Source: Ectothiorhodospiraceae bacterium 2226 (GTDB lineage Bacteria > Pseudomonadota > Gammaproteobacteria > GCA-013348725). From it: a DNA stretch of 64,000 nucleotides. Location: the NCBI GenBank assembly GCA_013348725.1, contig CP054689.1, positions 2,414,501-2,478,500 of the forward strand, given 5' to 3'. The position numbers and the translations under genes were made by a program. Positions 44,536 to 53,536 of the stretch are shown in pieces; positions within the stretch are counted from its first letter, which is position 1, and each line of letters opens with the position of its first letter. The notes beneath the pieces were generated by a model. It did not search any database and had not been told where the DNA came from. It worked only from the letters and a program-made list of their open reading frames with translations.

Positions 44536-46467
44536 ATGGGTGAAGACAAGCGCACATTTGCGGACATCATCGCCAAGGATCGCGAACAACGGGAGCACAA
44601 GGCATGGCGCGGGACATTCATCGACTATTTGGAGAAGGTGAAGGCTGACCCGACCATTGCGACACTGGCCCATGCCAGGATGTATCGGGCGATAACCAGG
44701 GACGGGGTTAGCGATTTAAGCGAGGTTGCGGATCCGCGGATCCGCCGTTTGTACGGCGACGAGCCGATACGGGTCTACAACTTCTTCAAGGACGAGTTTT
44801 TCGGCATCGAGCGCACCATTCAGCAGATCGTGCGCTACTTCCATTCCGCCGCGCTGCACGGTGAGGAGAGCCGCCAGGTGCTCTACCTGATGGGTCCCGT
44901 CGGTGCCGGCAAGAGCTCCTTGGTCGAGAAGCTCCAGCGTGGTCTGGAGGGCGCCGACCCGGTGTACGCCATCGACGGCTGCCCGATGCGCGAGGAGCCC
45001 CTGCATCTCATCCCGCGCCACCTCCGTAAAGAGTTCGAGAAGATGCTGGACGTGCACATCGAGGGCGAACTCTGCCCGGTGTGCCGCCATCGCCTCAAGG
45101 AGGAGTTCAACGGCCGGTACGAAGACGTGCCGGTGGTGACGGTTACCTTCTCCAAGCACGAGCGCCGCGGCGTGGGCGTGGTGCCCCCGGTCGATCCCAA
45201 CAACCAGGACACCTCGGTCCTGATCGGCTCGGAAGACATCTCCAAACTCGATACCTATTCGGAAGGCGACCCGCGCGTGCTGGACCTGAACGGCGCGTTC
45301 AACGTCGGCAACCGCGGCATGACCGAGTTCATCGAGGTGTTCAAGAACGAGGCCGAGTACCTGCACACCATGATCACGGCCACGCAGGAGAAGTTCATTC
45401 CCGCGCCGGGCCGCCATGGCACGGTCTACGTCGACACCGTCATCGTGGCGCACTCCAACGAGGCCGAGTGGCAGAAGTTCAAGGGTGACCATACCAACGA
45501 GGCGATCCTGGACCGTATCGTGGTGGTCAAGGTGCCGTACAACCTGTGCCTCACCGAGGAAATCCGCATCTACGAGAAGATGCTGGAGCACTCGGAGTTC
45601 CGCGCCCATATCGCGCCCCATACCCTGGAGGTGGCCTCCATGTTCGCCATCCTCAGCCGTCTGGAGCCCACTTCGAAGTGCGACCTGATGACCAAGTTGC
45701 ACTTGTACAACGGCGAGGAGGTGGTGGAGAAGGGTCGCAACTCCAAGGTCAACGTGCGTGAGTTGCGCGAGGAGGCCCGGCGCGAGGGGATGTTCGGCGT
45801 GTCCACCCGCTTCATCATGAAGGCGCTGGACAACGCGCTGACCGAGAACCCCGAGGGCATCAACCCGATCAACGTGCGTGAGTCGCTCATCAACATGGTG
45901 AAGTCCACCGATCTGCCGGACGACACCCGCAAGCGCTACCTCGAGTTTCTGCAGGACACGCTCCACAAGGCGTACTTGGAGATCCTCGAGAAGGAAATCA
46001 CCAAGGCCTTTGTCTACTCCTTCGAGGAGCAGGCCGAATCGCTGTTCCAGAATTACCTGGATCACGCCGAGGCCTACGTGAACAAGACGCGGGTGAAGGA
46101 CCGCAACACCGCCGAGGAGCTACAGCCCGACGAGGGCTTCCTGAAGTCGGTGGAGGAGCAGATCGCGATCGTCGGCTCGGCGGCCGACGGCTTCCGCCAG
46201 GAGGTCATGGCCTACCTGTGGGCCGCGGCGCGGCGCGACGAGAAGGTCAGCTATCACTCCTACGAGCCGCTCAAGGAGGCGATCGAGAAGAAGCTGATGA
46301 GCTCGGTGCGCGACATGAGCCGCATCATCACCAAGGCCCGTACCCGCGACGAGGAGCAGGCCAAGAAGTACGATGATCTGGTGGCGGGGCTGATCGAGCG
46401 CGGCTATGACGAGCACTCGGCGGAGGTCGTGCTGAAGTACGCCGCCAACAACCTCTGGAAGGACTGA
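44536..46467 (+). CDS. prkA: PrkA/YeaG serine protein kinase
   Basis: 643 residues. An AAA-type ATPase domain (Walker A GPVGAGKSSL, K126) precedes the PrkA kinase-like C-terminal domain. Conserved segments include CPVCRHRLKEEF with its cysteine pair, RGMTEFIEVFKNEAEYLHTM, HSNEAEWQKFK and VREMLFTV-like regions replaced here by VRESLINMVKSTD. PrkA/YeaG proteins act in stationary phase, stress and nitrogen starvation, and some homologues may be proteases rather than kinases. The ATG at 44536 is chosen because GAGG sits 9 bases upstream; an ATG at 44527 would sit directly on it. Confidence 0.93.
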   Translation: MGEDKRTFADIIAKDREQREHKAWRGTFIDYLEKVKADPTIATLAHARMYRAITRDGVSDLSEVADPRIRRLYGDEPIRVYNFFKDEFFGIERTIQQIVRYFHSAALHGEESRQVLYLMGPVGAGKSSLVEKLQRGLEGADPVYAIDGCPMREEPLHLIPRHLRKEFEKMLDVHIEGELCPVCRHRLKEEFNGRYEDVPVVTVTFSKHERRGVGVVPPVDPNNQDTSVLIGSEDISKLDTYSEGDPRVLDLNGAFNVGNRGMTEFIEVFKNEAEYLHTMITATQEKFIPAPGRHGTVYVDTVIVAHSNEAEWQKFKGDHTNEAILDRIVVVKVPYNLCLTEEIRIYEKMLEHSEFRAHIAPHTLEVASMFAILSRLEPTSKCDLMTKLHLYNGEEVVEKGRNSKVNVRELREEARREGMFGVSTRFIMKALDNALTENPEGINPINVRESLINMVKSTDLPDDTRKRYLEFLQDTLHKAYLEILEKEITKAFVYSFEEQAESLFQNYLDHAEAYVNKTRVKDRNTAEELQPDEGFLKSVEEQIAIVGSAADGFRQEVMAYLWAAARRDEKVSYHSYEPLKEAIEKKLMSSVRDMSRIITKARTRDEEQAKKYDDLVAGLIERGYDEHSAEVVLKYAANNLWKD

Positions 46468-46578
46468 GCCGCCGGCGGGCGCGCGTTGCGCGCCCGCCGC
46501 TCCGGCAGGTATGCGCTGCTATCGGGCGCAGTGACCAGTGTGGCCGCTGCGGCCATTCGCTCGGGAGGATCCTTCTGT

Positions 46579-47784
46579 ATGGCGATATTCCGCCCTTACT
46601 CCGAATCCGAGGCCCTACGCTCCGACCGCTCGGCGGGCGACCGCCAGCGCCACCGGCAAAAGGTGCGCGAGGCCATCCGCGGCAACATCGCGGACATCGT
46701 GGCGGAGGAGTCCATCATCGGGCAAAGCCGCGACAAGATCATCAAGGTGCCGATACGCGGCATCAAGGAGTACCGCTTCGTCTATGGCGACAACTCGCCG
46801 GGGGCGGGCACCGGTACCGGTGACTCGGAGCCCGGGCAGGTGATCGGCAAGGCCGATCAGGAAGGCGAGGGTGCCGGCGCCGCGGGTAACCAGCCCGGCG
46901 TGGACTACTACGAAACGGACGTGACGCTCGAGGAACTGATCGAGATCATGTTCGAGGACCTCGAACTGCCCGCCATGGAGCGCAAGCGCCTGCGCGAGGT
47001 GATGTCCGAGCGGCTCAGCAAGCGCAAGGGTTTCCGCAAGGTGGGCGTGCGCGTGCACCTGGACAAGCGGCGCACCGCCATCGCGCGCCTGCGCCGGCGC
47101 ATGGCCACGCGCGGCGGGGTGAAGGCCGAGCAGGCCGTCGAGGCGCCCGAAGGCGAGACACAGGAGCCGCGCTTCCCGTTTCACCGCGATGACATGACCT
47201 ACAAGCGCTTGTCGCGCGACATCCGGCCGCAGTCCAATGCCGTGGTGATGTGCATCATGGACACCTCGGGTTCCATGGACACGCTCAAGAAGTATCTGGC
47301 GCGCAGCTTCTTTTTCCTGCTCTATCAGTTCGTACGCACCAAGTACGCCAACGTGGAGGTGGTGTTCATCGCCCACCATACGGCGGCGCGCGAGGTGAGC
47401 GAGGAGGAGTTCTTCCACAAGGGTGAGTCGGGCGGCACGCTGATCTCATCGGGCTACAACAAGGCCTTGGAGATCATCCAGGAGCGCTACCACCCGTCGC
47501 TGTGGAACATCTACGCCTTCCACTGTTCCGACGGCGACAACTGGGCGAGCGACAACGCCGCGGCGGTAAAGGCCGCGCGCGAGCTTTGCAGCGTGGCGAA
47601 CCTGTTCGGGTATGGGGAGATCAAGCCGCTGAACGCGGGTCACTACGAGAGCTCCATGCTGGACATCTTCGACGAGGTGGACGAACCCAATTTTCACAGC
47701 CTGGTGATCGAGCGCAAGGAGGATATCTGGCCGGGATTCAAGGCCTTCTTGACGCAGGAACAGGCAGCGGCGGAGGTCGGCTGA
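46579..47784 (+). CDS. yeaH: YeaH/DUF444 family protein (VWA-like)
   Basis: 401 residues. The C-terminal half is a von Willebrand A-like domain with MIDAS residues in VMCIMDTSGSMDTLKKY and FHCSDGDNWASDNAAA. The N-terminal half is basic and includes GDRQRHRQKVREAIRGNIAD, typical of DUF444. In E. coli YeaH is the partner of the YeaG kinase. The ribosome-binding site is GGGAGG. It follows prkA by 111 bases and spoVR begins 6 bases later. Confidence 0.94.
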   Translation: MAIFRPYSESEALRSDRSAGDRQRHRQKVREAIRGNIADIVAEESIIGQSRDKIIKVPIRGIKEYRFVYGDNSPGAGTGTGDSEPGQVIGKADQEGEGAGAAGNQPGVDYYETDVTLEELIEIMFEDLELPAMERKRLREVMSERLSKRKGFRKVGVRVHLDKRRTAIARLRRRMATRGGVKAEQAVEAPEGETQEPRFPFHRDDMTYKRLSRDIRPQSNAVVMCIMDTSGSMDTLKKYLARSFFFLLYQFVRTKYANVEVVFIAHHTAAREVSEEEFFHKGESGGTLISSGYNKALEIIQERYHPSLWNIYAFHCSDGDNWASDNAAAVKAARELCSVANLFGYGEIKPLNAGHYESSMLDIFDEVDEPNFHSLVIERKEDIWPGFKAFLTQEQAAAEVG

Positions 47785-47790
47785 GCGTTT

Positions 47791-49227
47791 ATGGCGAGCA
47801 CCAACTGGACGATCAAGGATCTGGAGCACTGGGACGCGCGCATACGCGCGAAGGCGGAGGAGTTCGGGCTGTCCTGCTTCGCGCAGGAGTTCGAGGTCTG
47901 CGACCACAACCAGATGATGGGCTACATGTCCTACTCGGGCATGCCGGCGCACTACCCGCACTGGTCCTACGGCAAGGCCTACGAGAAACTCAAGACGTTG
48001 TACGACCATGGCGTGTCGGGCCTGCCGTACGAGATGGTGATCAACTCCAACCCCTCCCTGGCGTACTTGATGGAGGGCAACTCCTTGTGCCTGCAGCTGC
48101 TCACCATCGCGCACGTATACGGGCACAATGACTTTTTCGCCAACAACTTCACCTTCCGCGAGACGCGGCCCGAGCTCACCCTCAGCAATTTCAAGCTGCG
48201 CGCCGAGCGGGTGCGCGACTACATCGAGGACCCCTCCATTGGCCAGGAGCGGGTGGAGGAGGTGCTGGACGCGGCGCACGCGCTGTCGCTCAACTGCCGG
48301 CGCCACCACGCCATACGCAAGCTCTCGCGCGAGGAGCAGGTCGAGCGGGCGCTGGCGTCCGAGCTCCCGCCTCACGACCCCTACGGCGGCATCCACAAGG
48401 CCGCCGAGCGGCGCGAAGTCGATCTGAACAAGGTCCCGCTGGAGCCCGAGGAGGACATCCTGCTGTTCATCCGCGACCACAATCCCTACCTCGGGGATTG
48501 GGCCAAGGACCTGCTCACCATCGTGCACGACGAGGCGCAGTACTTCATCCCGCAGATCGAGACCAAGATCATGAACGAGGGTTGGGCCAGCTTCTGGCAC
48601 CACCGCATCATGAATTCGCTCGAGCTGCCGCCCGACCTGCACATGGAGTTCCTGGTGCACCACAACCAGGTGGTGCGCCCGCACCCGGGCAGCATCAACC
48701 CCTATTACCTCGGTTTCAAGCTGTGGCATGACATCCTGCGCCGCTACGACGAACCTACCGCCGACGAGATCGAGAAGTACGGGCCGCCGGACAAGAGCGG
48801 CATGGAAAAGATCTTCGAGGTGCGCGAGGTCGACCGCGACGTCTCCTTCCTGCGCCGTTTTCTCACCGAGGAGATGATGCGCGAGATGGACATGATCCAG
48901 TACGAGCGCGACCAGGGGGATATGGTCATCACCCGGGTCTCCGACAGCGAGAACTGGCGCGTGGTGAAGGAGACCCTGTTGCGCAGTGTGGGTATGGGCT
49001 CGCTACCGGTGCTACGCATCGAAGACGCCGACTACGGTCATAATCGCGTGCTGTTCGTCCGCCACATGCACGACGGGCGCGACCTGCACATCGAGTACGC
49101 CGAGAAGACGCTGGCCTATTTGCATCAGCTGTGGGGCCGCGAGGTGATCCTGCACACCCAGTTGCAGGGCAACGAGGTGTTGCTGTCCTATAGCGCCGAG
49201 GGCTTCGCCCGCAAGCGCGTGCGCTGA
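47791..49227 (+). CDS. spoVR: SpoVR family protein (YcgB-like)
   Basis: 478 residues, full-length SpoVR/YcgB. Hallmarks are EEFGLSCFAQEFEVCDHNQM, GMPAHYPHWSYGKAYE, AHVYGHNDFFANN and WASFWHHRIMN, rich in His, Tyr and Trp. It is the third member of the widespread prkA-yeaH-spoVR module that is linked to starvation and stress survival; its biochemical activity is unknown. It begins 6 bases after yeaH, so the two are co-translated. Confidence 0.95.
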   Translation: MASTNWTIKDLEHWDARIRAKAEEFGLSCFAQEFEVCDHNQMMGYMSYSGMPAHYPHWSYGKAYEKLKTLYDHGVSGLPYEMVINSNPSLAYLMEGNSLCLQLLTIAHVYGHNDFFANNFTFRETRPELTLSNFKLRAERVRDYIEDPSIGQERVEEVLDAAHALSLNCRRHHAIRKLSREEQVERALASELPPHDPYGGIHKAAERREVDLNKVPLEPEEDILLFIRDHNPYLGDWAKDLLTIVHDEAQYFIPQIETKIMNEGWASFWHHRIMNSLELPPDLHMEFLVHHNQVVRPHPGSINPYYLGFKLWHDILRRYDEPTADEIEKYGPPDKSGMEKIFEVREVDRDVSFLRRFLTEEMMREMDMIQYERDQGDMVITRVSDSENWRVVKETLLRSVGMGSLPVLRIEDADYGHNRVLFVRHMHDGRDLHIEYAEKTLAYLHQLWGREVILHTQLQGNEVLLSYSAEGFARKRVR

Positions 49228-49263
49228 CGCGCACAGCGGCGGCCACGCCACCCAGGAGCGCCC

Positions 49264-49692
49264 ATGCCGGTCATCGAACAGACAGTGCACATCGAGGCGC
49301 CGCCCGCGCGGGTGTTCGGGCTCATCTCCCAGGTGGAGGGCTTCGCCGACTACACCGACCTCATCGAACGCATCGACCCCCTCGGCGACGACCGTTACCG
49401 CTGGTGTGTGCGGGTCGCCGGCATGTCACTCAAGTGGGATGTGGAGATCGTGGAGTGCGTGCCGGTGGAGCGCTTCGCCTGGCGCTCCGTTTCGGGTGTG
49501 CCGAACCACGGGTGCTACCGCCTCACCCCGGTCGGCGAAGGCACCAAGGTATCGCTGTCCATGGAGTACCAGCTCAAGAACCGCTTGGTCGAGAAGGTGG
49601 TGGAACGCACCGCCACGCCCATGATCAAGAAGGTGGGTCTACAAATCCTTGAGCGCGTACGCGCTCGGCTGGAAACGCCCGCCGGCGCCTGA
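49264..49692 (+). CDS. SRPBCC/cyclase-dehydrase-like protein
   Basis: 142 residues forming one START/SRPBCC domain (polyketide cyclase/RatA-like fold): VIEQTVHIEAPPARVFGLIS at the start, a central sheet with WDVEIVECVPVERFAW, and a long C-terminal helix (MIKKVGLQILERVRARL). It binds a hydrophobic ligand in related proteins. It starts 36 bases after spoVR, so it is likely the last gene of that operon and may be an unrecognised accessory factor of the PrkA module. Confidence 0.85.
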   Translation: MPVIEQTVHIEAPPARVFGLISQVEGFADYTDLIERIDPLGDDRYRWCVRVAGMSLKWDVEIVECVPVERFAWRSVSGVPNHGCYRLTPVGEGTKVSLSMEYQLKNRLVEKVVERTATPMIKKVGLQILERVRARLETPAGA

Positions 49693-49783
49693 TTGCCACG
49701 CTGTACGGTCTGGCGCGTGGCCTCCGGAGTCCGCCTTGTGACTACGATGGCGCGGCGTCGCGCGTTGCGCCGCCCCCGCAAAC

Positions 49784-49821
49784 AAAAAAACCGGGCGGGG
49801 ATCGTCCTGATCCCCGTCCGG
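49784..49821 (-). terminator. Rho-independent terminator of slt
   Basis: Stem CCGGGCGGGGATC (49791-49803) and GATCCCCGTCCGG (49809-49821), loop GTCCT. On the minus strand it is followed by TTTTTTTG (A-run 49784-49790 on the plus strand). It lies 78 bases past the slt stop. Confidence 0.92.
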
Positions 49822-49898
49822 CCGTGGGTCGCGCGATCCCCACGCGCGAACCCGTAGCGCTCGTCCCTGTGCGCCTGTGGGCAGGCGTTGAGCCTGCC

Positions 49899-51881
49899 TC
49901 ACCCCCCGGAAGTCGAAGCTTCGATCGTGTCGCCGGCGCGGATGGCGTCTGGCGCTTGCACCGGACGCATGTGCTCACTCAGGCGCGTCGGGACGAGCCC
50001 CAGACGCTGTTCGTAGATCGCGCGATAGGAGAGCACGCTCTGCACGTAGCCGCGCGTCTCGCGGAAGGGAATCAGTTCCACCCACAGGTCGGCCTCCACC
50101 TCGCCCTCGGCGGGTAGCCACTGGCGCACGCGATGATGGCCGGCGTTGTACGCCGCCGCCGCGAGCACCGCGTGGCCGCCGAAACGCTCGAGTGAGGTAC
50201 GCAGATAGCTGGTGCCGAGGCGGATGTTGAGCGGGGCCTCGTAGACCTCGGCAATGTTGGCGAGTCGCACGTCCTGGTGGCGCGCCACCATGCGCGCGGT
50301 GGCCGGCATGAGCTGCATCAGCCCCATGGCCCCGGCGGGCGAGCGGGCGTCCACTTGAAAGGCGCTCTCCTGCCGTATCACGGCAAAGGCGTAGGCGGGC
50401 GCGATGCCGGCGCGCTCGGCATGCTCCTGCACGAGATCGGTGTGGGCGAGCGGGAAGCGCAGCTCCAGGTCATCCCAGTAGCGCACCTGCGCCACGGTCA
50501 GGATGGCGCGGTCGTGCCAGCCCCATTCATGGGCGAGGCGGGCCGCGGCGCGCGTCTGCTGCTCGTTCATCTGGCGCAGGGCGTCGTTCCACTCGCGGCG
50601 CGCGTCCAGCGCGCGATCGAGCCGGTAGAGTTCGTGGGCGCGTAGCACCGCCGCTACGCTGTACAAGGCGGTCACGTCGGTGCGCTGGACGACCAGCGGG
50701 CGGTGTCCGAGGGCGTAGGCGCTGCCGAGCCGGTCGGCCGCCAGAAAGCCGTAGTAGCTGCGTTGTCCGGCCAGCGCGCGGTAGATCGTCTCGGCGGAGG
50801 CGCTGTCGCCCAACGCCTCCAGGGCGCGGGCGCGCCAGTAGCGCCAGCGGTCGCTGTCCGCCTCGGCGGGCGCCAGGGCGGCGATGCGCTCCAAGGTCGC
50901 GTGCCAGTTCCGGTCGCGCAAGCTATTGACGACGTTCAGTTCGGCGACGCGCTGGTCGGCCTGATGAATGGCGGGGTCGGCCAGCAGCGGGTGCTCGGCG
51001 CGGCGCTGGATGGCCAGGCGCAGCGCGAGCGCGCGTTGCATCTCCAGGCGTTCGGCCTCGCTGTAGTCCAGACGCTCGCTCAGCGCCTCCCAGGCCTCGG
51101 CGGCACGGGCTGCGTCCTGGCGCATGAGCCGCTGCACGCCATGCAGGCCGATGCGTCGCGCGGCGTTGTGATCCTGTTTGAGGCGCGGGTGGGTCAGTAC
51201 GCTGGCGGGGCGCTGGTGCACCGTGCGCCACAGTTCCACCCAGCGACGGTCATCCGGCGCGAGATAGCGAGCGAGGTAGCTGGCGAGGCCGGTCTGGCCA
51301 TTCGCCATCGCCAGATCGATACGTTGCCAGACCTGCTCCTGCGTGAGCTTGCCGGCTGTGCGCCAAGCCTCGAAGACGGGATCGCAAGCGGCGTTCTGCG
51401 AGCGCCCCACGAGCCACAACGGTTCGACCGCCGCAAAAGCCTGATCGCTCTCGCCGGTACGGATCAGGGCGTGCAGGCGGTGGCACTGCAGCGCCGCGTC
51501 CGCCGTGGGCGCCCAGAAGGCCAGATAGTCGTTCCACGCCCCGCGCGCGGCCAGCACGTTCAGCCACCGGTGGCGCAGCTGGCGGCCGAGGGCGGTGTCG
51601 CCGTACTGCGTAAGAAAGGCGTCGACCTCCTCGGACCGGGCGCTGTACAGGCGCCGATCGAGGTCGGCGTGCAGCAGATAGGCCAGTAGCGGGTAGTCGT
51701 GCAGCCGTCGCACCAGACGTTTGAAGGTCGCCTCGTCACCCTGTTGAAGGGCCTGCTCCGCTTGCACATACAGCGCGCGCTGGGCGTCCAGGCGCTCGAA
51801 GTCGACCGCGGCCCATGCGTAGTTGCAGAAAATAAGCCACCACGCCGTTACAAGGGCGGGGAGGCCGGTAGTGATCTTCAT
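49899..51881 (-). CDS. slt: Soluble lytic murein transglycosylase
   Basis: 660 residues, periplasmic, signal peptide at 1-24. A long helical superhelix (U-domain, about 30-450) is followed by the linker and the SLT catalytic domain near 485-640. The catalytic Glu lies in AFAVIRQESAFQVDARS, followed by GAMGLMQLMPATA, and AAAYNAGHHRVRQWLP supplies substrate contacts. It cleaves peptidoglycan to 1,6-anhydro-MurNAc. The start at 51881 is chosen for the signal peptide; a longer frame upstream lacks one. The stop codon sits inside a small hairpin, and a strong terminator follows. Confidence 0.95.
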   Translation of the reverse strand: MKITTGLPALVTAWWLIFCNYAWAAVDFERLDAQRALYVQAEQALQQGDEATFKRLVRRLHDYPLLAYLLHADLDRRLYSARSEEVDAFLTQYGDTALGRQLRHRWLNVLAARGAWNDYLAFWAPTADAALQCHRLHALIRTGESDQAFAAVEPLWLVGRSQNAACDPVFEAWRTAGKLTQEQVWQRIDLAMANGQTGLASYLARYLAPDDRRWVELWRTVHQRPASVLTHPRLKQDHNAARRIGLHGVQRLMRQDAARAAEAWEALSERLDYSEAERLEMQRALALRLAIQRRAEHPLLADPAIHQADQRVAELNVVNSLRDRNWHATLERIAALAPAEADSDRWRYWRARALEALGDSASAETIYRALAGQRSYYGFLAADRLGSAYALGHRPLVVQRTDVTALYSVAAVLRAHELYRLDRALDARREWNDALRQMNEQQTRAAARLAHEWGWHDRAILTVAQVRYWDDLELRFPLAHTDLVQEHAERAGIAPAYAFAVIRQESAFQVDARSPAGAMGLMQLMPATARMVARHQDVRLANIAEVYEAPLNIRLGTSYLRTSLERFGGHAVLAAAAYNAGHHRVRQWLPAEGEVEADLWVELIPFRETRGYVQSVLSYRAIYEQRLGLVPTRLSEHMRPVQAPDAIRAGDTIEASTSGG

Positions 51882-52101
51882 GTGGCGTGCGCTTCTCTTT
51901 TCGTTCGGAGACGCCCAGTTGATCCAGGGGGCCCATGGGCCCATCGGCGAGCACCACCGGGATCGGCGCTGCGCGAGGTGCCCATACACTAAAGCGGCAG
52001 CTCTGCGTCGAGCTTGACCGGCTTCCCATCGCCTTGAAAAAAAAACGAGCTAAGAAGGGGATCAGGTCCTGGAGGGGGGATTTGGGAGAAGGATCACGCA
52101 C

Positions 52102-52138
52102 AAAAAAGCCCCCCGGGCGTTCAGCCGCCCGGGGGGCT
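52102..52138 (-). terminator. Rho-independent terminator of the cold-shock gene
   Basis: Perfect 13-bp stem AGCCCCCCGGGCG (52107-52119) and CGCCCGGGGGGCT (52126-52138), loop of 6, followed on the minus strand by a T-run (A-run at 52102-52107). It lies 37 bases past the stop of the csp gene. Confidence 0.95.
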
Positions 52139-52174
52139 CATAGAGTCGGGTCGATGCGACGTGAAGCGTTCGCT

Positions 52175-52381
52175 TTAGCTCACGATCTCCACGGCCGTCG
52201 CCTGCAGGCCCTTGGGGCCGCGCTCGGCGGTGAACTGCACGGTCTGCCCTTCGGCGAGGGACTTGAAACCCGCCGACTTAATGGCGGAGTAATGCACGAA
52301 AACGTCTTCACCACCGCCCTCGGGGGAGATGAAACCAAACCCCTTGGAGTCGTTGAACCACTTCACGGTACCGGTCTGCAT
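52175..52381 (-). CDS. Cold-shock protein (CspA family)
   Basis: 68 residues, the full CspA size. RNP1-type [10 protein letters not shown] and RNP2-type VFVHYSAI are intact, so it should bind single-stranded RNA and DNA as an RNA chaperone. No cysteine. It stands alone between slt and the lipoprotein operon, with its own strong terminator. The roughly 140-base upstream region fits the long 5' leader usual in csp genes, but no cold-box sequence was identified. Confidence 0.96.
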   Translation of the reverse strand: MQTGTVKWFNDSKGFGFISPEGGGEDVFVHYSAIKSAGFKSLAEGQTVQFTAERGPKGLQATAVEIVS

Positions 52382-52522
52382 TGGACTACAACCTCATGAA
52401 AAAGAACACAAGTACGCGGCACGAGCACTTACGAAACGCTGCGTCCCGGCTCGGGCCACGTTTGCCACTATAGTCCAAGCTTCCCGGAGTGCCTATAGCG
52501 ATGGACGCCTTTGTGGCGCTGC

Positions 52523-53536
52523 TCAGGGGGTGCCGAGCAGCAGCGTACGCAGGTGTCGGGCGAGCAGCGCTTCGGCCTCGGCCTGCAGGCGCCGTTCCGC
52601 CAGTGCGGGCGCGGTGCCCGCCTGCTTGAGCGGCCAGCTGCGCGCGCGCGCGGGCAGGCCCGCCTCCCACAGTGACAGCGTGAGCTGTCCGCGCTGCCAG
52701 TACCAGCCGTCTTCCTGCAGCAGGGGCTCCAGTTCCAAGTCCACCCGCAAAATCAGCGGCGCCCCGCTCGCCGCGCGCAGACCCAAGGCGTGAGCGGCCT
52801 CGCGCAGGGCGGGCGCGAGTGCGGGCGGTTCGGCCTCCAGCGCGAGCGTCAGGGCCGCCAGGAACTCATGCATCCGTGCCTCAAAGCCCCAGCGCGGCTC
52901 GGGCAAGGTGGACTCGTCGCGTTCCAGAATGGCGATATCGCGCTGGAGCGGCACCAGCCTTTGCTCGATGGCGCGCCCCTGCGTCAAAACGGTGAGTTGC
53001 TGCAGCGGATCGTGCATCGCCTGGACTCGCGCCAGCAGGGCGTCGCCTTCCGCCTCCAACTCGCGCACGTGGCGCCGCACCTGAGCGGCGGCGGTGGCGC
53101 GCGGCAGGCGCGCCAGTGCGTAATGCTCGCCGGTGCTCGGGTCACGCCACAGATCGGCAATCTCGCTGCCGTGGATTACGCGCTCGGTCTCGGAGGTCAG
53201 GGCGCGGCCGGTGCTCTGCGCAAGCAGGCCGTCGACCGCATGGATGTGGTCCCAACGCGCATCGTGCACATGCGTTTCGAAGATGCGCGCGATCTCCGCG
53301 CGGGCGGCCTGCTGCGCCTGCTCCAGGGTGGGGCCACTGCCGCGCCCATAGAGGTGCTGCGTGTCGTCCGGGGCACCCGCCAGCCACAGAGGCGGCGTCG
53401 CGGGGGCCGGCTCCTCGCGCGGTAAGGGTGCGCCCGGTTCCTCGGCGGGGGGCGGCGCCGTGGCGCACGCGCCGAGCAGGAGCAGGGCGGCCCCGATGGT
53501 TGCCGCCAGCCCGGCGAGGCGCAGCCGGCCGCTCAC
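52523..53536 (-). CDS. LPP20-like lipoprotein with C-terminal extension
   Basis: 337 residues from GTG at 53536, which overlaps the previous stop (GTGA). The lipoprotein signal ends LLLLGACA. Residues 50-160 resemble LPP20: LWLAGAPDDTQHLYGRGSG, ARAEIARIFETHVHD, and the segment HGSEIADLWRDPSTGEHYALARL. The last 170 residues are helical and not recognised. Same pattern as the first gene of the operon (55459-56004), so the two are probably paralogues. It is the last gene of the four-lipoprotein operon. Confidence 0.8.
   Translation of the reverse strand: MSGRLRLAGLAATIGAALLLLGACATAPPPAEEPGAPLPREEPAPATPPLWLAGAPDDTQHLYGRGSGPTLEQAQQAARAEIARIFETHVHDARWDHIHAVDGLLAQSTGRALTSETERVIHGSEIADLWRDPSTGEHYALARLPRATAAAQVRRHVRELEAEGDALLARVQAMHDPLQQLTVLTQGRAIEQRLVPLQRDIAILERDESTLPEPRWGFEARMHEFLAALTLALEAEPPALAPALREAAHALGLRAASGAPLILRVDLELEPLLQEDGWYWQRGQLTLSLWEAGLPARARSWPLKQAGTAPALAERRLQAEAEALLARHLRTLLLGTP

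Noticed and set aside
49880-49904. Hairpin across the slt stop codon (GGCAGGC/GCCTGCC)
   Set aside because: Real inverted repeat, but with no T-run, and a strong terminator lies just beyond; probably incidental.
51929-51942. 14-bp palindrome GGGCCCATGGGCCC near the slt start
   Set aside because: Plausible by chance at this GC content and without any regulator or repeat nearby.
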